The translations under genes were made by a program, and so were the position numbers. The notes beneath the pieces were generated by a model. That model did no database searches and was not told the DNA's origin. It saw nothing but the letters and a program-made list of their open reading frames with translations. Below, piece by piece: positions 8,023 through 16,548 of a DNA stretch of 22,719 nt; position 1 is the first letter of the stretch; the number at the start of each line of letters is the position of its first letter. The DNA is from Chitinophagaceae bacterium (GTDB lineage: Bacteria; Bacteroidota; Bacteroidia; Chitinophagales; Chitinophagaceae): positions 1-22,719 of the forward strand of contig JACFNM010000025.1 of the NCBI GenBank assembly GCA_019454915.1, given 5' to 3'.

Positions 8023-8094
8023 GGCCTCGTAGTACAATGGATAGTATAAGAGTTTCCGAAGCTCCAGATACAGGTTCGATTCCTGTCGAGGCTA
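8023..8094 (+). tRNA. tRNA-Arg (anticodon CCG)
   Basis: A complete cloverleaf can be drawn. The acceptor GGCCTCG pairs with CGAGGCT (8087-8093; first pair G-U), with discriminator A at 8094. The D-stem is GTAC/GTAT. The anticodon stem AGAGT/GCTCC has a mismatch at 27-43, its loop is TTCCGAA, and the anticodon CCG (8056-8058) reads CGG. The T-arm is ACAGG, loop TTCGATT, CCTGT. No CCA is encoded. It is the downstream member of a tandem pair with the broken copy at 7887 and is followed by a terminator at 8116. Confidence 0.88.
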
Positions 8095-8115
8095 CTACAC
8101 CGTATCCCTTTGGCG

Positions 8116-8153
8116 AACCGGGAGTGCATATTTTTTTGCTTTCCCGGTTTTTT
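8116..8153 (+). terminator. Rho-independent terminator after tRNA-Arg
   Basis: AACCGGGA (8116-8123) pairs perfectly with TCCCGGTT (8142-8149), with an 18-base loop and a T-run to 8153. It lies 22 bases after the tRNA. The remaining 8154-8399 holds no gene that I can see, only a short ACGTC/GACGT inverted repeat near 8286-8302. Confidence 0.7.
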
Positions 8154-8399
8154 GTTCCCGGTTGGGAATAAGTGGTTGCAAATCCGGGTGAAAAGCATTT
8201 TGCAAGAAGCATAAGCTATCAAGAATCCCCTGACAGTTCGAAATAGCTAAAAACCGTAGTATTTTCGCTATAGAGATCAAACGAACGTCAATATTCGACG
8301 TAATGACGCCATCTAAAATAAAGGAATTTTACATCGTATAGTTTAGATATCGCTCCTGGGCTATAAGGGATAAAAATTGTAAATTGATCATTTGAATTC

Positions 8400-9101
8400 A
8401 TGAACATCGAACGAGTCAAACGCCTGTTAAAGCAAAGAGAAATTATCCGCCTTGAGTTCAAGGAAGCCGCTACTGCTTTGCCAGGCAATCTTTTTGAAAC
8501 CATCTGTGCTATGCTCAATCGGGAGGGTGGTGATATTCTTTTAGGCATTGATGGCAATGGTAATATTTCCGGAGTAAATGATGGTGCAGTTTTCAAAATG
8601 GTAACAGACCTGATAAACCTTTCCAATAACCCGCATGGCGAAGGCCCGATTGATCCTGCTAATTTTGTTCCTTTCCCTAAAAATCCGCTGATTGCAAAAT
8701 TCTTTATCCAGTTGGGCTGGGTGGAAGAGCTGGGTTCGGGCATACTAACCACTACCCGTTTAATGAAAGAATATGCAGGTAAAGGAAAGACAGTATTTAT
8801 AGAAGGTTGGACCTTTAAAACGATCATTCCGCTTCCCGACAGAAAAGCTATAGCGATAAGTGACACGATAAGTGACACTGTAAAAGAGAGGCTGAGTAAG
8901 GCTGTAAAACTGCTGTTGACGTACCCGGGATTGAAGGTCAACGAATTGGTCGAAAAGCTGGAAGTGTCTGAGAGAACTGCAAAGCGAGACCTGGAGAAGA
9001 TCCGGGCGTTGGTAGAGTATAGAGGCAGTAAGAAAACCGGAGGCTATTTTCTAACCGATCATATGCTGTTAAAGCTGGATAAACTAAAAACAAATTACTG
9101 A
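8400..9101 (+). CDS. AlbA_2 (Schlafen-like) / HATPase_c_4 protein with a large internal in-frame deletion
   Basis: A 233-residue protein that begins like AlbA_2 DNA-binding proteins (LEFKEAA near residue 18, then a CAMLNREGGDILLGIDGNG block). After about residue 78 it jumps straight to the end of the HATPase_c_4 region (HGEGPIDPANFVPFPKNPLIAKFF, then VEELGSGI). It finishes with a winged-helix segment (LTYPGLKVNELVEKLEVSERTAKRDLEKI). Known relatives are about 450-500 residues and carry the rest of AlbA and the ATPase fold between these parts, so roughly half is missing without loss of frame. The protein may be a non-functional remnant or a minimal DNA-binding regulator. It ends one base before the TOTE gene start, so the two probably form an operon and it could regulate its neighbour (inference). 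Confidence 0.72.
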   Translation: MNIERVKRLLKQREIIRLEFKEAATALPGNLFETICAMLNREGGDILLGIDGNGNISGVNDGAVFKMVTDLINLSNNPHGEGPIDPANFVPFPKNPLIAKFFIQLGWVEELGSGILTTTRLMKEYAGKGKTVFIEGWTFKTIIPLPDRKAIAISDTISDTVKERLSKAVKLLLTYPGLKVNELVEKLEVSERTAKRDLEKIRALVEYRGSKKTGGYFLTDHMLLKLDKLKTNY

Positions 9102-9102
9102 T

Positions 9103-12100
9103 TTGTCAGGACCAGGCATTGATAAAAAAATACAGCTATTCCGTTCACTTTTTAAAGGGCGTGAAGATGTATTTGCGCTCCGTTGGGAAATACCTTCCGG
9201 TTCGCCGGGTGGGAAAGGGAAGAGCGGTTATATGCCCGCTTGTTTTTATGACCGTTATCGGTACCGGGCGCATAAAATGAGAGGAGGTACCTTTCAGTCT
9301 TACCCGGATAAAGAGTATTTGCCGCTTACAGATGAACAGATTACAAAACATTTGAACGGTGAGCAGTTGGTTGGACTATACCCGTTATTGCAGGATAACA
9401 GCTCATGGTTTATTGCTGCGGATTTTGATGAGCTCCACTGGGTAGCAGACAGCAAAAAATTTCTGGAATGCTGCCGGGCTAAAAATATACCTGCATATCT
9501 CGAACGCTCCCGTTCAGGAAAGGGTGGGCATGTGTGGGTATTTTTCAGCCAGGCTTATGCTGCGATCAGAAGCAGAAAAATATTCCTGTCAATCCTTACG
9601 GAATCGGGGGTGATTTCGATATTTGATAAAAATTCAAGTTTTGACAGGCTATTTCCCAACCAGGATACGCTCTCCGGGAAGGGGCTTGGTAATCTCATAG
9701 CGCTGCCATTGCATAAACCTGCCTTAGGCGAAGGAAACAGTTGCTTTATTGATCCGGAAACATTATTGCCGTTTCCCGATCAATGGAGCTTTCTTTCAAG
9801 GATTGAAAGGGTGAGCGTTAAGCTGCTGGATGAAATATATAACACAGTTTTGGGGGGCGGGAGCAACAGAGAAAAGATATATGGATCCGGAGATAATGAC
9901 GAACTGATTGTATCATTAGGCAATGCACTGCGGTTGAACCGCTCAGCAATACCGCCTGCACTCATCACTTTTCTTAGGGAAGAACTGAATTTTACGAACT
10001 CTGCATTTATCATAAAAAAGAAAATAGGCAAGAATACTTTTGGAACAGAGCCTTATTTCACGTTTGTAGAAGAGACTAATAATGAAGTTATTGTACCAAA
10101 GGGCTTCGCCGGAAAATTATTGAGGTTTTGTAAGACGACTGGTATTGCGTATACTTTTGACGACCGGAGACAGAAAAAAGAACCAGTATCATTTAATTTC
10201 CATACCACATTGAGAAGCTATCAGATCCCCGTTCTTGAAGCGGCAAATAAAAAGGAAATGGGTGTAGTGGTAGCGCCGCCCGGATCTGGGAAAACGGTGA
10301 TTGGATTAAAGATTATCGCAGACAAGCGACAACCTGCCTTAATAGTAGTTCATCGAAAACAGTTGATGGATCAGTGGATAGAAAGGATTGATGCTTTCCT
10401 GGGAATTCCTCAACGTGAAATAGGGAAAATTGGAAAGGGGAAATCAAAAATAGGCAAGTACATCACCATTGCTACTATTCAAAGCCTCGCTAAAGAGATA
10501 GAAAAAAATGAAGCGTTAAAAAATTCATTCGGAACAATATTGATTGATGAATGTCACCATATTCCTGCTGAAAACTATAGAAAAACAATTCACCGGTTTA
10601 ATAGCTATTATTTGTATGGCCTGACCGCTACGCCTTTTAGGAAATACAATGACGGCAAACTGATTTTTATTCACCTGGGAGAAATAATTGCGGAAATTAC
10701 AGCCCAACAAACCGGCAGGCACAAGCAGGCTTCTGTCGTGATAAGAAATACTGACCTGGATGTTCCTTTCAATTCAAAAACAGACAGGTTTGAGACTTTA
10801 TCGAAGATATTGGTACATGATTCCTCCAGGAACAAGTTGGTTTTGAATGACATCACCAATGAATTGAATAGTGGCCAAAAAGCAGTTATACTGACAGAAC
10901 GAAAAGAGCATATTGAGTCGCTGCATCAGTATCTCAAACAATCATATGAAGTGATAACGTTAAGCGGTGAGGACTCCGAGAGCAGCCGAACTGCCAAATG
11001 GGAAATGTTGAATGTGGGTAATTACCAGGCTTTGATTACGACTGGACAGTTTTTTGGTGAAGGAACTGACCTTCAAAATGCTTCCTGCCTGTTTCTGGTA
11101 TATCCCTTCTCTTTTGAGGGCAAATTAATACAGTACATCGGGAGGGTACAACGATCAGAGATAACACCGATTATATATGACTACCGTGATATTAAGATTG
11201 ACTATCTCAATAAGATGTTTCTAAACAGAAACACTTATTATAGAAAGATGAACAGGCAGGCAAATTTATTTGATGACCCTGTTGATGAAAGTAGTACTCG
11301 TTCTGAAAAAAATACGATTGTAACGATTGACCGGAGAGTAAATGTCGCAATTGAATCATTGGAGTTCAGGTATGGCAGCATTGCTTTTACATACCCGGTT
11401 ACTGAATTGAATCTTCAGATTGAATTTGAAATTGAGCATGATGATATCCGCCCTGAATTTGAAGTGTTAAAGCCATATTTTATTAAAGCGTTAAAATCAA
11501 AGCATGTTAATGTATCCGTATACGCGGAAGTAGAAAACGGACAATTGGTGTCTCAAATGGCAAACTCTGAAGATGTTAAAAAGATAGACAGGCAAATTAT
11601 TGAAGACGTTCGCTTTCAATTTGTCACAAGACCGTTATTTGCCCGGACAAGTCCTGATGAGGAAAATGGTACAGGCCAGGAGCTTCAGTCAAGCCATCCT
11701 TTGTATGAATCGGGAGAAGAGTTATTGGAAGATGTGCTAAAGCATACCCAATTCAAACATCACCGGCATTTGCGATACCTGGCTGAGAACCATGCCGGAC
11801 ATTTAGTGAGAATCCGCTTTGTATTACAACCATTTTCTTTTGTGTTTCTATTAGAGGGGGTGGAACAATTTCACATCATTTTAGAAACGCTGGATACGGA
11901 GGAAGCAAGTTATCTGTGGCATTTTCCTAAAAGAGTTGCCGATTTACCACTGAGATTAAAAGAAATTGACCATTATCTTGATATTATTCGGAAGAAAGGA
12001 CGGCAGGAATTTCTAACTGTTCCGCCGGAAAACTTTAGTCGCATTCTTCACGATTATTCCGATGCGCAGAAAGGATTTATTGTTTGGAAAGACCTGCTGC

Positions 12101-12117
12101 AGGAAAGATTAATTTAA
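9103..12117 (+). CDS. TOTE conflict-system primase-helicase (AEP primase + SF2 helicase + unassigned C-terminal region)
   Basis: A 1004-residue protein. The N-terminal third is an archaeo-eukaryotic-type primase of the TOTE family: KIQLFRSLFKGREDVFALRWE (residues 9-29, one conserved block), the catalytic pair in AADFD (105-109), SRSGKGGHVWVFF (136-148) and the FPNQDTLSGKGLGNLIALPL block (184-203). Residues about 365-700 are an SF2 helicase: Walker A PPGSGKT (392-398), DECH (482-485), TATPFR (508-513), FGEGTDLQNA (651-660) and the QYIGRVQR arginine fingers (677-684). About 300 C-terminal residues are unassigned. The start is a TTG one base after the upstream stop; the first internal ATG (residue 44) would cut the conserved primase start. 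Known for the family: predicted biological-conflict (defence) proteins, mechanism unproven. A downstream nuclease partner is not seen. Confidence 0.85.
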   Translation: MSGPGIDKKIQLFRSLFKGREDVFALRWEIPSGSPGGKGKSGYMPACFYDRYRYRAHKMRGGTFQSYPDKEYLPLTDEQITKHLNGEQLVGLYPLLQDNSSWFIAADFDELHWVADSKKFLECCRAKNIPAYLERSRSGKGGHVWVFFSQAYAAIRSRKIFLSILTESGVISIFDKNSSFDRLFPNQDTLSGKGLGNLIALPLHKPALGEGNSCFIDPETLLPFPDQWSFLSRIERVSVKLLDEIYNTVLGGGSNREKIYGSGDNDELIVSLGNALRLNRSAIPPALITFLREELNFTNSAFIIKKKIGKNTFGTEPYFTFVEETNNEVIVPKGFAGKLLRFCKTTGIAYTFDDRRQKKEPVSFNFHTTLRSYQIPVLEAANKKEMGVVVAPPGSGKTVIGLKIIADKRQPALIVVHRKQLMDQWIERIDAFLGIPQREIGKIGKGKSKIGKYITIATIQSLAKEIEKNEALKNSFGTILIDECHHIPAENYRKTIHRFNSYYLYGLTATPFRKYNDGKLIFIHLGEIIAEITAQQTGRHKQASVVIRNTDLDVPFNSKTDRFETLSKILVHDSSRNKLVLNDITNELNSGQKAVILTERKEHIESLHQYLKQSYEVITLSGEDSESSRTAKWEMLNVGNYQALITTGQFFGEGTDLQNASCLFLVYPFSFEGKLIQYIGRVQRSEITPIIYDYRDIKIDYLNKMFLNRNTYYRKMNRQANLFDDPVDESSTRSEKNTIVTIDRRVNVAIESLEFRYGSIAFTYPVTELNLQIEFEIEHDDIRPEFEVLKPYFIKALKSKHVNVSVYAEVENGQLVSQMANSEDVKKIDRQIIEDVRFQFVTRPLFARTSPDEENGTGQELQSSHPLYESGEELLEDVLKHTQFKHHRHLRYLAENHAGHLVRIRFVLQPFSFVFLLEGVEQFHIILETLDTEEASYLWHFPKRVADLPLRLKEIDHYLDIIRKKGRQEFLTVPPENFSRILHDYSDAQKGFIVWKDLLQERLI

Positions 12118-12256
12118 TAGTTTCAGCCTAATTGCAGTCACGAGCATATCATCCCCTCCTAACAGGGAGAAAAATGGGAACCTTTGCCGGAGGAAGTTGG
12201 AGTTGCAGGCGAAAGAAAAGTGCCTTCAGCACGAAGAATAGTGTTTGTTAATTATA

Positions 12257-12264
12257 TATCTTTG
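12257..12264 (+). promoter_or_regulatory. Probable -7 promoter element before uppS
   Basis: TATCTTTG matches the Bacteroidota TAnnTTTG element and lies 41 bases before the uppS ATG. No good TTTG is found at the usual 19-21 base distance upstream, so the call is moderate. The predicted transcript would begin at or just before the hairpin at 12271. The 12118-12256 stretch shows no gene. Confidence 0.45.
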
Positions 12265-12270
12265 CTGCGA

Positions 12271-12294
12271 AGTCAGACAAGGTCTGGCTTTTTT
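12271..12294 (+). terminator. Terminator-like hairpin directly upstream of uppS
   Basis: AGTCAGAC (12271-12278) pairs with GTCTGGCT (12282-12289) over eight pairs including one G-U, with a three-base loop and six Ts (12289-12294). It has the form of a rho-independent terminator but is 11 bases before the uppS start codon and just after the likely promoter. It may end transcripts from the TOTE gene, or act in the uppS leader. Confidence 0.6.
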
Positions 12295-12304
12295 AAATTT
12301 GAAC

Positions 12305-13072
12305 ATGGTGTCGCAATTGGATAAAATTGATAAAGCCCGTCTGCCGCTGCACATTGCCATTATAATGGACGGAAACGGGAGGTGGGCCCAGGAGAAGGGC
12401 GAAGACCGGCTATTTGGGCATTATCAGGGGGTGGAAAGTGTGCGAAATATAGTGGAGGGGGCGGCCGAACTGGGCATTTCCTATCTTACTCTGTACGCGT
12501 TTAGCACGGAAAACTGGGATCGGCCGGAGCCGGAGGTCATCGGATTAATGGGATTGTTAGCGGAGACCATCAGGCAGGAAGTGCCTACTTTAAACAAAAA
12601 CAATATCAAGCTCCGATTGATTGGGGATATTAATATGCTGCCGGAGGATGCGCGTTTGGGCATGGAAGAAGGTATTGAAAAAACCAGGAATAATAATGGA
12701 CTGACCCTTATCATTGCATTAAGCTATAGCTCCCGCTGGGAGCTGGTTCAGGCAGTAAAAGCCATAGCAAAGGATGTAAAGGAGGGCATTATCTCGGAAG
12801 AACAGATTGACCAGGATATTTTGAGGAATTATCTCGCTACCAGTGAATTTCCCGACCCCGAATTGATGATCCGGACGAGCGGAGAATACAGAATTAGTAA
12901 TTTTTTATTATATCAGTTGGCTTACGCAGAACTGTACTTCACAGATACCCGATGGCCCGACTTTGGAAAGGAAGATTTATACGAGGCCATCCTGAACTTT
13001 CAGCAGCGGCAGAGAAGGTTTGGTATGACCGGTGAACAGATTAAGCGGAAATCCGCTACGGATATGCATTAG
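12305..13072 (+). CDS. uppS: Undecaprenyl diphosphate synthase (cis-prenyltransferase)
   Basis: A 255-residue cis-prenyltransferase that builds the C55 lipid carrier for cell-wall synthesis from farnesyl diphosphate and isopentenyl diphosphate. Motifs are IAIIMDGNGRWAQ (residues 17-29, catalytic Asp22), LFGHYQGVESV, LYAFSTENW (63-71) and the late IRTSGEYRISNFLLYQ with the diphosphate-binding arginines. I chose the ATG at 12305. A longer frame from TTG at 12245 would translate the promoter and hairpin and add 20 residues without family similarity. The gene heads the envelope cluster uppS-bamA-ompH-ompH. The usual residue in the last motif is Trp before Gln; here it is Tyr, a mild change. Confidence 0.95.
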   Translation: MVSQLDKIDKARLPLHIAIIMDGNGRWAQEKGEDRLFGHYQGVESVRNIVEGAAELGISYLTLYAFSTENWDRPEPEVIGLMGLLAETIRQEVPTLNKNNIKLRLIGDINMLPEDARLGMEEGIEKTRNNNGLTLIIALSYSSRWELVQAVKAIAKDVKEGIISEEQIDQDILRNYLATSEFPDPELMIRTSGEYRISNFLLYQLAYAELYFTDTRWPDFGKEDLYEAILNFQQRQRRFGMTGEQIKRKSATDMH

Positions 13073-13149
13073 GTAATAAAAACCATGATTCTTTTAACAA
13101 ACCTTTTCAATTAATCCCGTTAATTTGCCGGGCGAAACTTATAAAACGG

Positions 13150-15888
13150 ATGCAAAGAGTCTGCACGATCTTTACGATAATACTTGGATTAAGTTTTATT
13201 TCAACCAAAACGAACGCTCAGGTAAACGATACAATTCCTATTACTTCTGTGGATCCCGCCCTGATGGGCATTTTTGATCAGCAAATCCCTAAAAGGTATA
13301 CGATTGCTGACATCAAGGTTACGGGCACTCAATATTTTGATCCCAACCTGGTTACCTCAGTATCCGGATTGAGTGTGGGTGATGAAGTGAGAATCCCCGG
13401 AGGAGATAATTTTGCGAAGGCTATCGAAAAACTCTGGGCTCAAAATCTGTTTGCCGATATTGAAATTTATATCACGAAGCTGGATGGCGACCGGATTTGG
13501 GTGGAAATAGCTGCTGTGGAAAGACCTCGATTATCTAAGCTTATTTTCAGGGGGATTAAAAAATCAGAAGCTACCGAATTGAAGGAAAAAGTAGGTATAA
13601 CCGCCAGCCAGGTAGTAACCGAGGCCAGAAAGCAGAATGCAATAGAAGCCATTCAGAAGTTTTATACGGAAAAAGGGTTTCAGGGGGCTAAAATTGCCGT
13701 TCAGGAAAGGCCCGACACAGCTTATACCAATGGAGAAGACCTGATCTTTATAGTGGAAAAGGGTAACAAAGTAAGGATAAATGACGTCATGTTTTTTGGC
13801 AATGAGAAGGTTAGTGAATTAAAGTTAAAAAAACGTTTAAAAGGCACGAAGGAAAAATCGAGGCTCAGTCTGTTTGCAGATAAAACAGTTAGTCCCTACG
13901 GAGAAAAAGACCCCATTTCGTTCAGGGACTATGTTAAGAATTATGGGTTCCTTTCCCCAACCAAAACCCTGGATTATCTGGACCCTTATTTCAGATTTAA
14001 AATATTCAGTTCCGCTAAATTCAATGAAAAGAAGTATGCGGAAGATAAGTTAAAGGTGCTTGAGTATTACAATTCGCTCGGCTACCGGGATGCCGTTATT
14101 GAAAAAGATACTACCTATTATAATGAAAAAGGGAATTTGAACATAGCGGTTAAGGTGAGCGAGGGAAGGAAGTATTATTTTGGCGACATAACCTGGAGAG
14201 GAAATACCAAGTATTCAGATTCCATATTGAGTGCTATTCTTGGTATCAAGAAAGGAGATGTGTATAACCTCGAAACCCTGAATAAAAGAGTAGGAAAACA
14301 ACTTACCCAGGAAGGGGGTGACATCAGTTCACTTTATGCTGATAACGGCTATCTGTTTTTTACGGTGAACCCAGTGGAGACGTCTGTATATAATGATACC
14401 ATTGACCACGAAATTCGTATCACTGAGGGCCCACAGGCTACAATAAAGAGAGTGACAATTTCGGGGAATGACAAGACGAAAGAGCACGTGGTACGGCGTG
14501 AACTCCGGACGCTTCCCGGAGAAAAATTCAGCAGGCAGGAGCTTATCCGTTCGCAGCGTGAAATTGCCAACCTCGGTTATTTTGATCAGGAAAAAATCGG
14601 CATCAATCCGGTTCCTAACCCGGATGACGGTACCGTGGATATTAATTATACGCTTGAAGAAAAATCTTCCGACCAGTTAGAGTTGAGCGCCGGATGGGGT
14701 GGAGGTATTGGACTTACCGGAACAGTGGGTGTGGTATTTAATAATTTTTCCCTGAGAAATATTTTTCAGAAATCCTCCTGGAGTCCGCTTCCTTCCGGTG
14801 ACGGGCAGAAGCTTAGCTTACGTTTCCAGTCTAATGGCCGGTTTTTCCGGTCAACAAATTTCTCCTTTACTGAACCGTGGCTGGGTGGAAAGAAGCGTAA
14901 TTCATTCACGGTCAGTCTGTACGGTTCTAAATATGCCAATGCTTTTGATCCTTATACCTATACTTACAGCAATGCATTAGCTGATTCTCAATATCTGAAG
15001 GCAATGGGCGCCACCATTTCTCTCGGTAAGCAACTGAAATGGCCGGATGATTACTTTACACTTATTTATGCTTTAAATTTCACGCAGTACAAACTGAAGA
15101 ATTATCCGGGCTTTTTTGAAGGTTTATCCACAGCTACTTCCAACATTCTTAACCTGAAACTGACACTGGCAAGATCGTCGGTAAACCAACCCATCTTTCC
15201 CTCGGGAGGTTCCAGTTTTATGATTAGCGGCGCCTTTACGCCTCCCTATTCCGCCTTTAGGAATACCAACTCAATGAAAACAACCGATAAGTATAAGCTG
15301 GTGGAGTATCATAAATGGAGGGTTAACGGAGAATGGTATGTGCCATTGGGCAGACCGGCAGGTGAGGAGAAGAATCGTCAGTTTGTGCTGAAGTTTGCCG
15401 CTAAATATGGTTTTATAGGCCGATATAATAGGGATTTGGACATTTCGCCATTTGAACGGTTTCAGCTTGGTGACGCGGGACTGACCAATAATTTTGGAAT
15501 ATTAGGATATGACATCATTGCGCATCGCGGGTTCCCGGTGTACGATAAATCCAATCCCACCATTAATCCGGATCAGCAGTCAACAACAAAATTCTTTACT
15601 ATATTTAATAAATATACGATGGAATTGCGCTATCCTTTCACCACCAATCCCAGCAGTACCATTTATGGATTGGCATTTTTTGAGGCAGCAAATGGTTGGT
15701 ATGATTTTAAAAACTGGAACCCGTTCCAGTTGAGAAGGTCGGTAGGGCTTGGTGCCAGATTCTTTTTACCCATGTTTGGTTTGCTAGGATTTGACTATGG
15801 ATTGGGCATAGACAGGCTGGCAGCTCCCGGGGCTACTTTTAAGGATGCCACCCGGTTTACCTTTATGCTGGGCTTTGAACCTGAATAG
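13150..15888 (+). CDS. bamA: Outer-membrane protein assembly factor BamA
   Basis: A 912-residue outer-membrane assembly protein of the BamA/TamA (Omp85) family. A signal peptide is evident (cationic start, hydrophobic core, cleavage likely after TNA near residue 23). The periplasmic part contains successive POTRA domains, seen as repeated strand-helix segments such as YTIADIKVTGTQYFDP, RINDVMFFGNEKVS, YYFGDITWRGNTKYSD and ATIKRVTISGNDKTKEHVVRREL. From about residue 510 the sequence turns into an Omp85 beta-barrel with aromatic-rich alternating strands and a C-terminal FTFMLGFEPE. It folds and inserts outer-membrane proteins. It follows uppS by 77 bases and is followed by two Skp/OmpH genes encoding periplasmic chaperones for its clients. 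It is somewhat longer than proteobacterial BamA, as is usual in this phylum. Confidence 0.95.
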   Translation: MQRVCTIFTIILGLSFISTKTNAQVNDTIPITSVDPALMGIFDQQIPKRYTIADIKVTGTQYFDPNLVTSVSGLSVGDEVRIPGGDNFAKAIEKLWAQNLFADIEIYITKLDGDRIWVEIAAVERPRLSKLIFRGIKKSEATELKEKVGITASQVVTEARKQNAIEAIQKFYTEKGFQGAKIAVQERPDTAYTNGEDLIFIVEKGNKVRINDVMFFGNEKVSELKLKKRLKGTKEKSRLSLFADKTVSPYGEKDPISFRDYVKNYGFLSPTKTLDYLDPYFRFKIFSSAKFNEKKYAEDKLKVLEYYNSLGYRDAVIEKDTTYYNEKGNLNIAVKVSEGRKYYFGDITWRGNTKYSDSILSAILGIKKGDVYNLETLNKRVGKQLTQEGGDISSLYADNGYLFFTVNPVETSVYNDTIDHEIRITEGPQATIKRVTISGNDKTKEHVVRRELRTLPGEKFSRQELIRSQREIANLGYFDQEKIGINPVPNPDDGTVDINYTLEEKSSDQLELSAGWGGGIGLTGTVGVVFNNFSLRNIFQKSSWSPLPSGDGQKLSLRFQSNGRFFRSTNFSFTEPWLGGKKRNSFTVSLYGSKYANAFDPYTYTYSNALADSQYLKAMGATISLGKQLKWPDDYFTLIYALNFTQYKLKNYPGFFEGLSTATSNILNLKLTLARSSVNQPIFPSGGSSFMISGAFTPPYSAFRNTNSMKTTDKYKLVEYHKWRVNGEWYVPLGRPAGEEKNRQFVLKFAAKYGFIGRYNRDLDISPFERFQLGDAGLTNNFGILGYDIIAHRGFPVYDKSNPTINPDQQSTTKFFTIFNKYTMELRYPFTTNPSSTIYGLAFFEAANGWYDFKNWNPFQLRRSVGLGARFFLPMFGLLGFDYGLGIDRLAAPGATFKDATRFTFMLGFEPE

Positions 15889-15947
15889 GGACGTAGTATA
15901 ACGGATAGGTAATGGCGTTTTAACAGATTTTCTTAATAACTAAAAAT

Positions 15948-16469
15948 ATGCAAATGAAAAAGGTATTGGTACTCGCAAGCTTTTTATGCCTGCTGTTTAT
16001 GAGTGCGGATGCTCAACGCTATGCGGTATTGGACACGAAGTTTATTCTTGACCGGTTACCTGAATATAAGGACGCTCAGAAGCAACTCGATCAGTTGAGT
16101 GAAGCCTGGCAAAAGGAGTTGGACGGGCTTCAGGTGAAACTGGATAAAATGTACCGCGACTATGAGGCTGAACAGATTATGCTGAGCAATGAGCTGAAGA
16201 AGAAAAGAGAAGACGAATTATTTAATATGGAGAAAGAATTGAGAGATATGCAGCGCCAGCGCTTTGGTTATGAAGGGGATCTCTTTAAAAAACGACAGGA
16301 ATTGATTAAACCCATTCAGGACAGGGTATATAACGCCGTAGAAAAATTAGCCGTAGAGCGGGGATATGATTTTATTTTGGATAAAAGTGAAGGAATTACT
16401 GTTATCTTTGCCGACCCAAAACTGGATAGGAGCGAGGATGTATTGAAGATGCTGGGGGCTGGGAAATAA
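15948..16469 (+). CDS. OmpH/Skp-family periplasmic chaperone (first copy)
   Basis: A 173-residue Skp/OmpH protein. It has a signal peptide (MQMKKVLVLASF..., cleavage likely after ADA at residue 22) and then RYAVLDTKFILDRLPEYKDAQKQLDQL, the family's start. A long charged heptad region follows (about residues 45-125), forming the coiled-coil tentacles, and the closing strand is GYDFILDKSEGITVIFADP. It is expected to hold unfolded outer-membrane proteins in the periplasm for BamA. It lies 59 bases after bamA, and a second family member follows. A second in-frame ATG two codons later is an equally plausible start. Confidence 0.9.
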   Translation: MQMKKVLVLASFLCLLFMSADAQRYAVLDTKFILDRLPEYKDAQKQLDQLSEAWQKELDGLQVKLDKMYRDYEAEQIMLSNELKKKREDELFNMEKELRDMQRQRFGYEGDLFKKRQELIKPIQDRVYNAVEKLAVERGYDFILDKSEGITVIFADPKLDRSEDVLKMLGAGK

Positions 16470-16548
16470 TTGTTAAATATTTACTACTGACAAACCAATA
16501 CAACTGTAATTTCATCTTAAAACCAATAAAACAGAAACATTGACTAAT

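Noticed and set aside
7778..8222. Minus-strand open frames of 61-144 residues across the tRNA-Arg region
   Set aside because: They read through the tRNA, its broken copy and the terminator (for example an IEPVSGASE-type string from antisense tRNA). They have no start signal or family motif.
8288..8941. 217-residue minus-strand frame opposite the AlbA_2 gene
   Set aside because: It is antisense to recognisable AlbA_2/HATPase sequence and has low-complexity Ser/Pro content with no known motif.
8023..12117. Island ends marked by direct repeats of the tRNA-Arg 3' end
   Set aside because: I looked for a copy of the tRNA end in 12118-12304 and found none; no integrase gene is present, so a classical tRNA-integrated island is not supported.
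12166..12250. Short plus-strand frame (MGTFAGG...) before uppS
   Set aside because: It has about 26 codons, ends inside the promoter region and shows no recognisable protein features.
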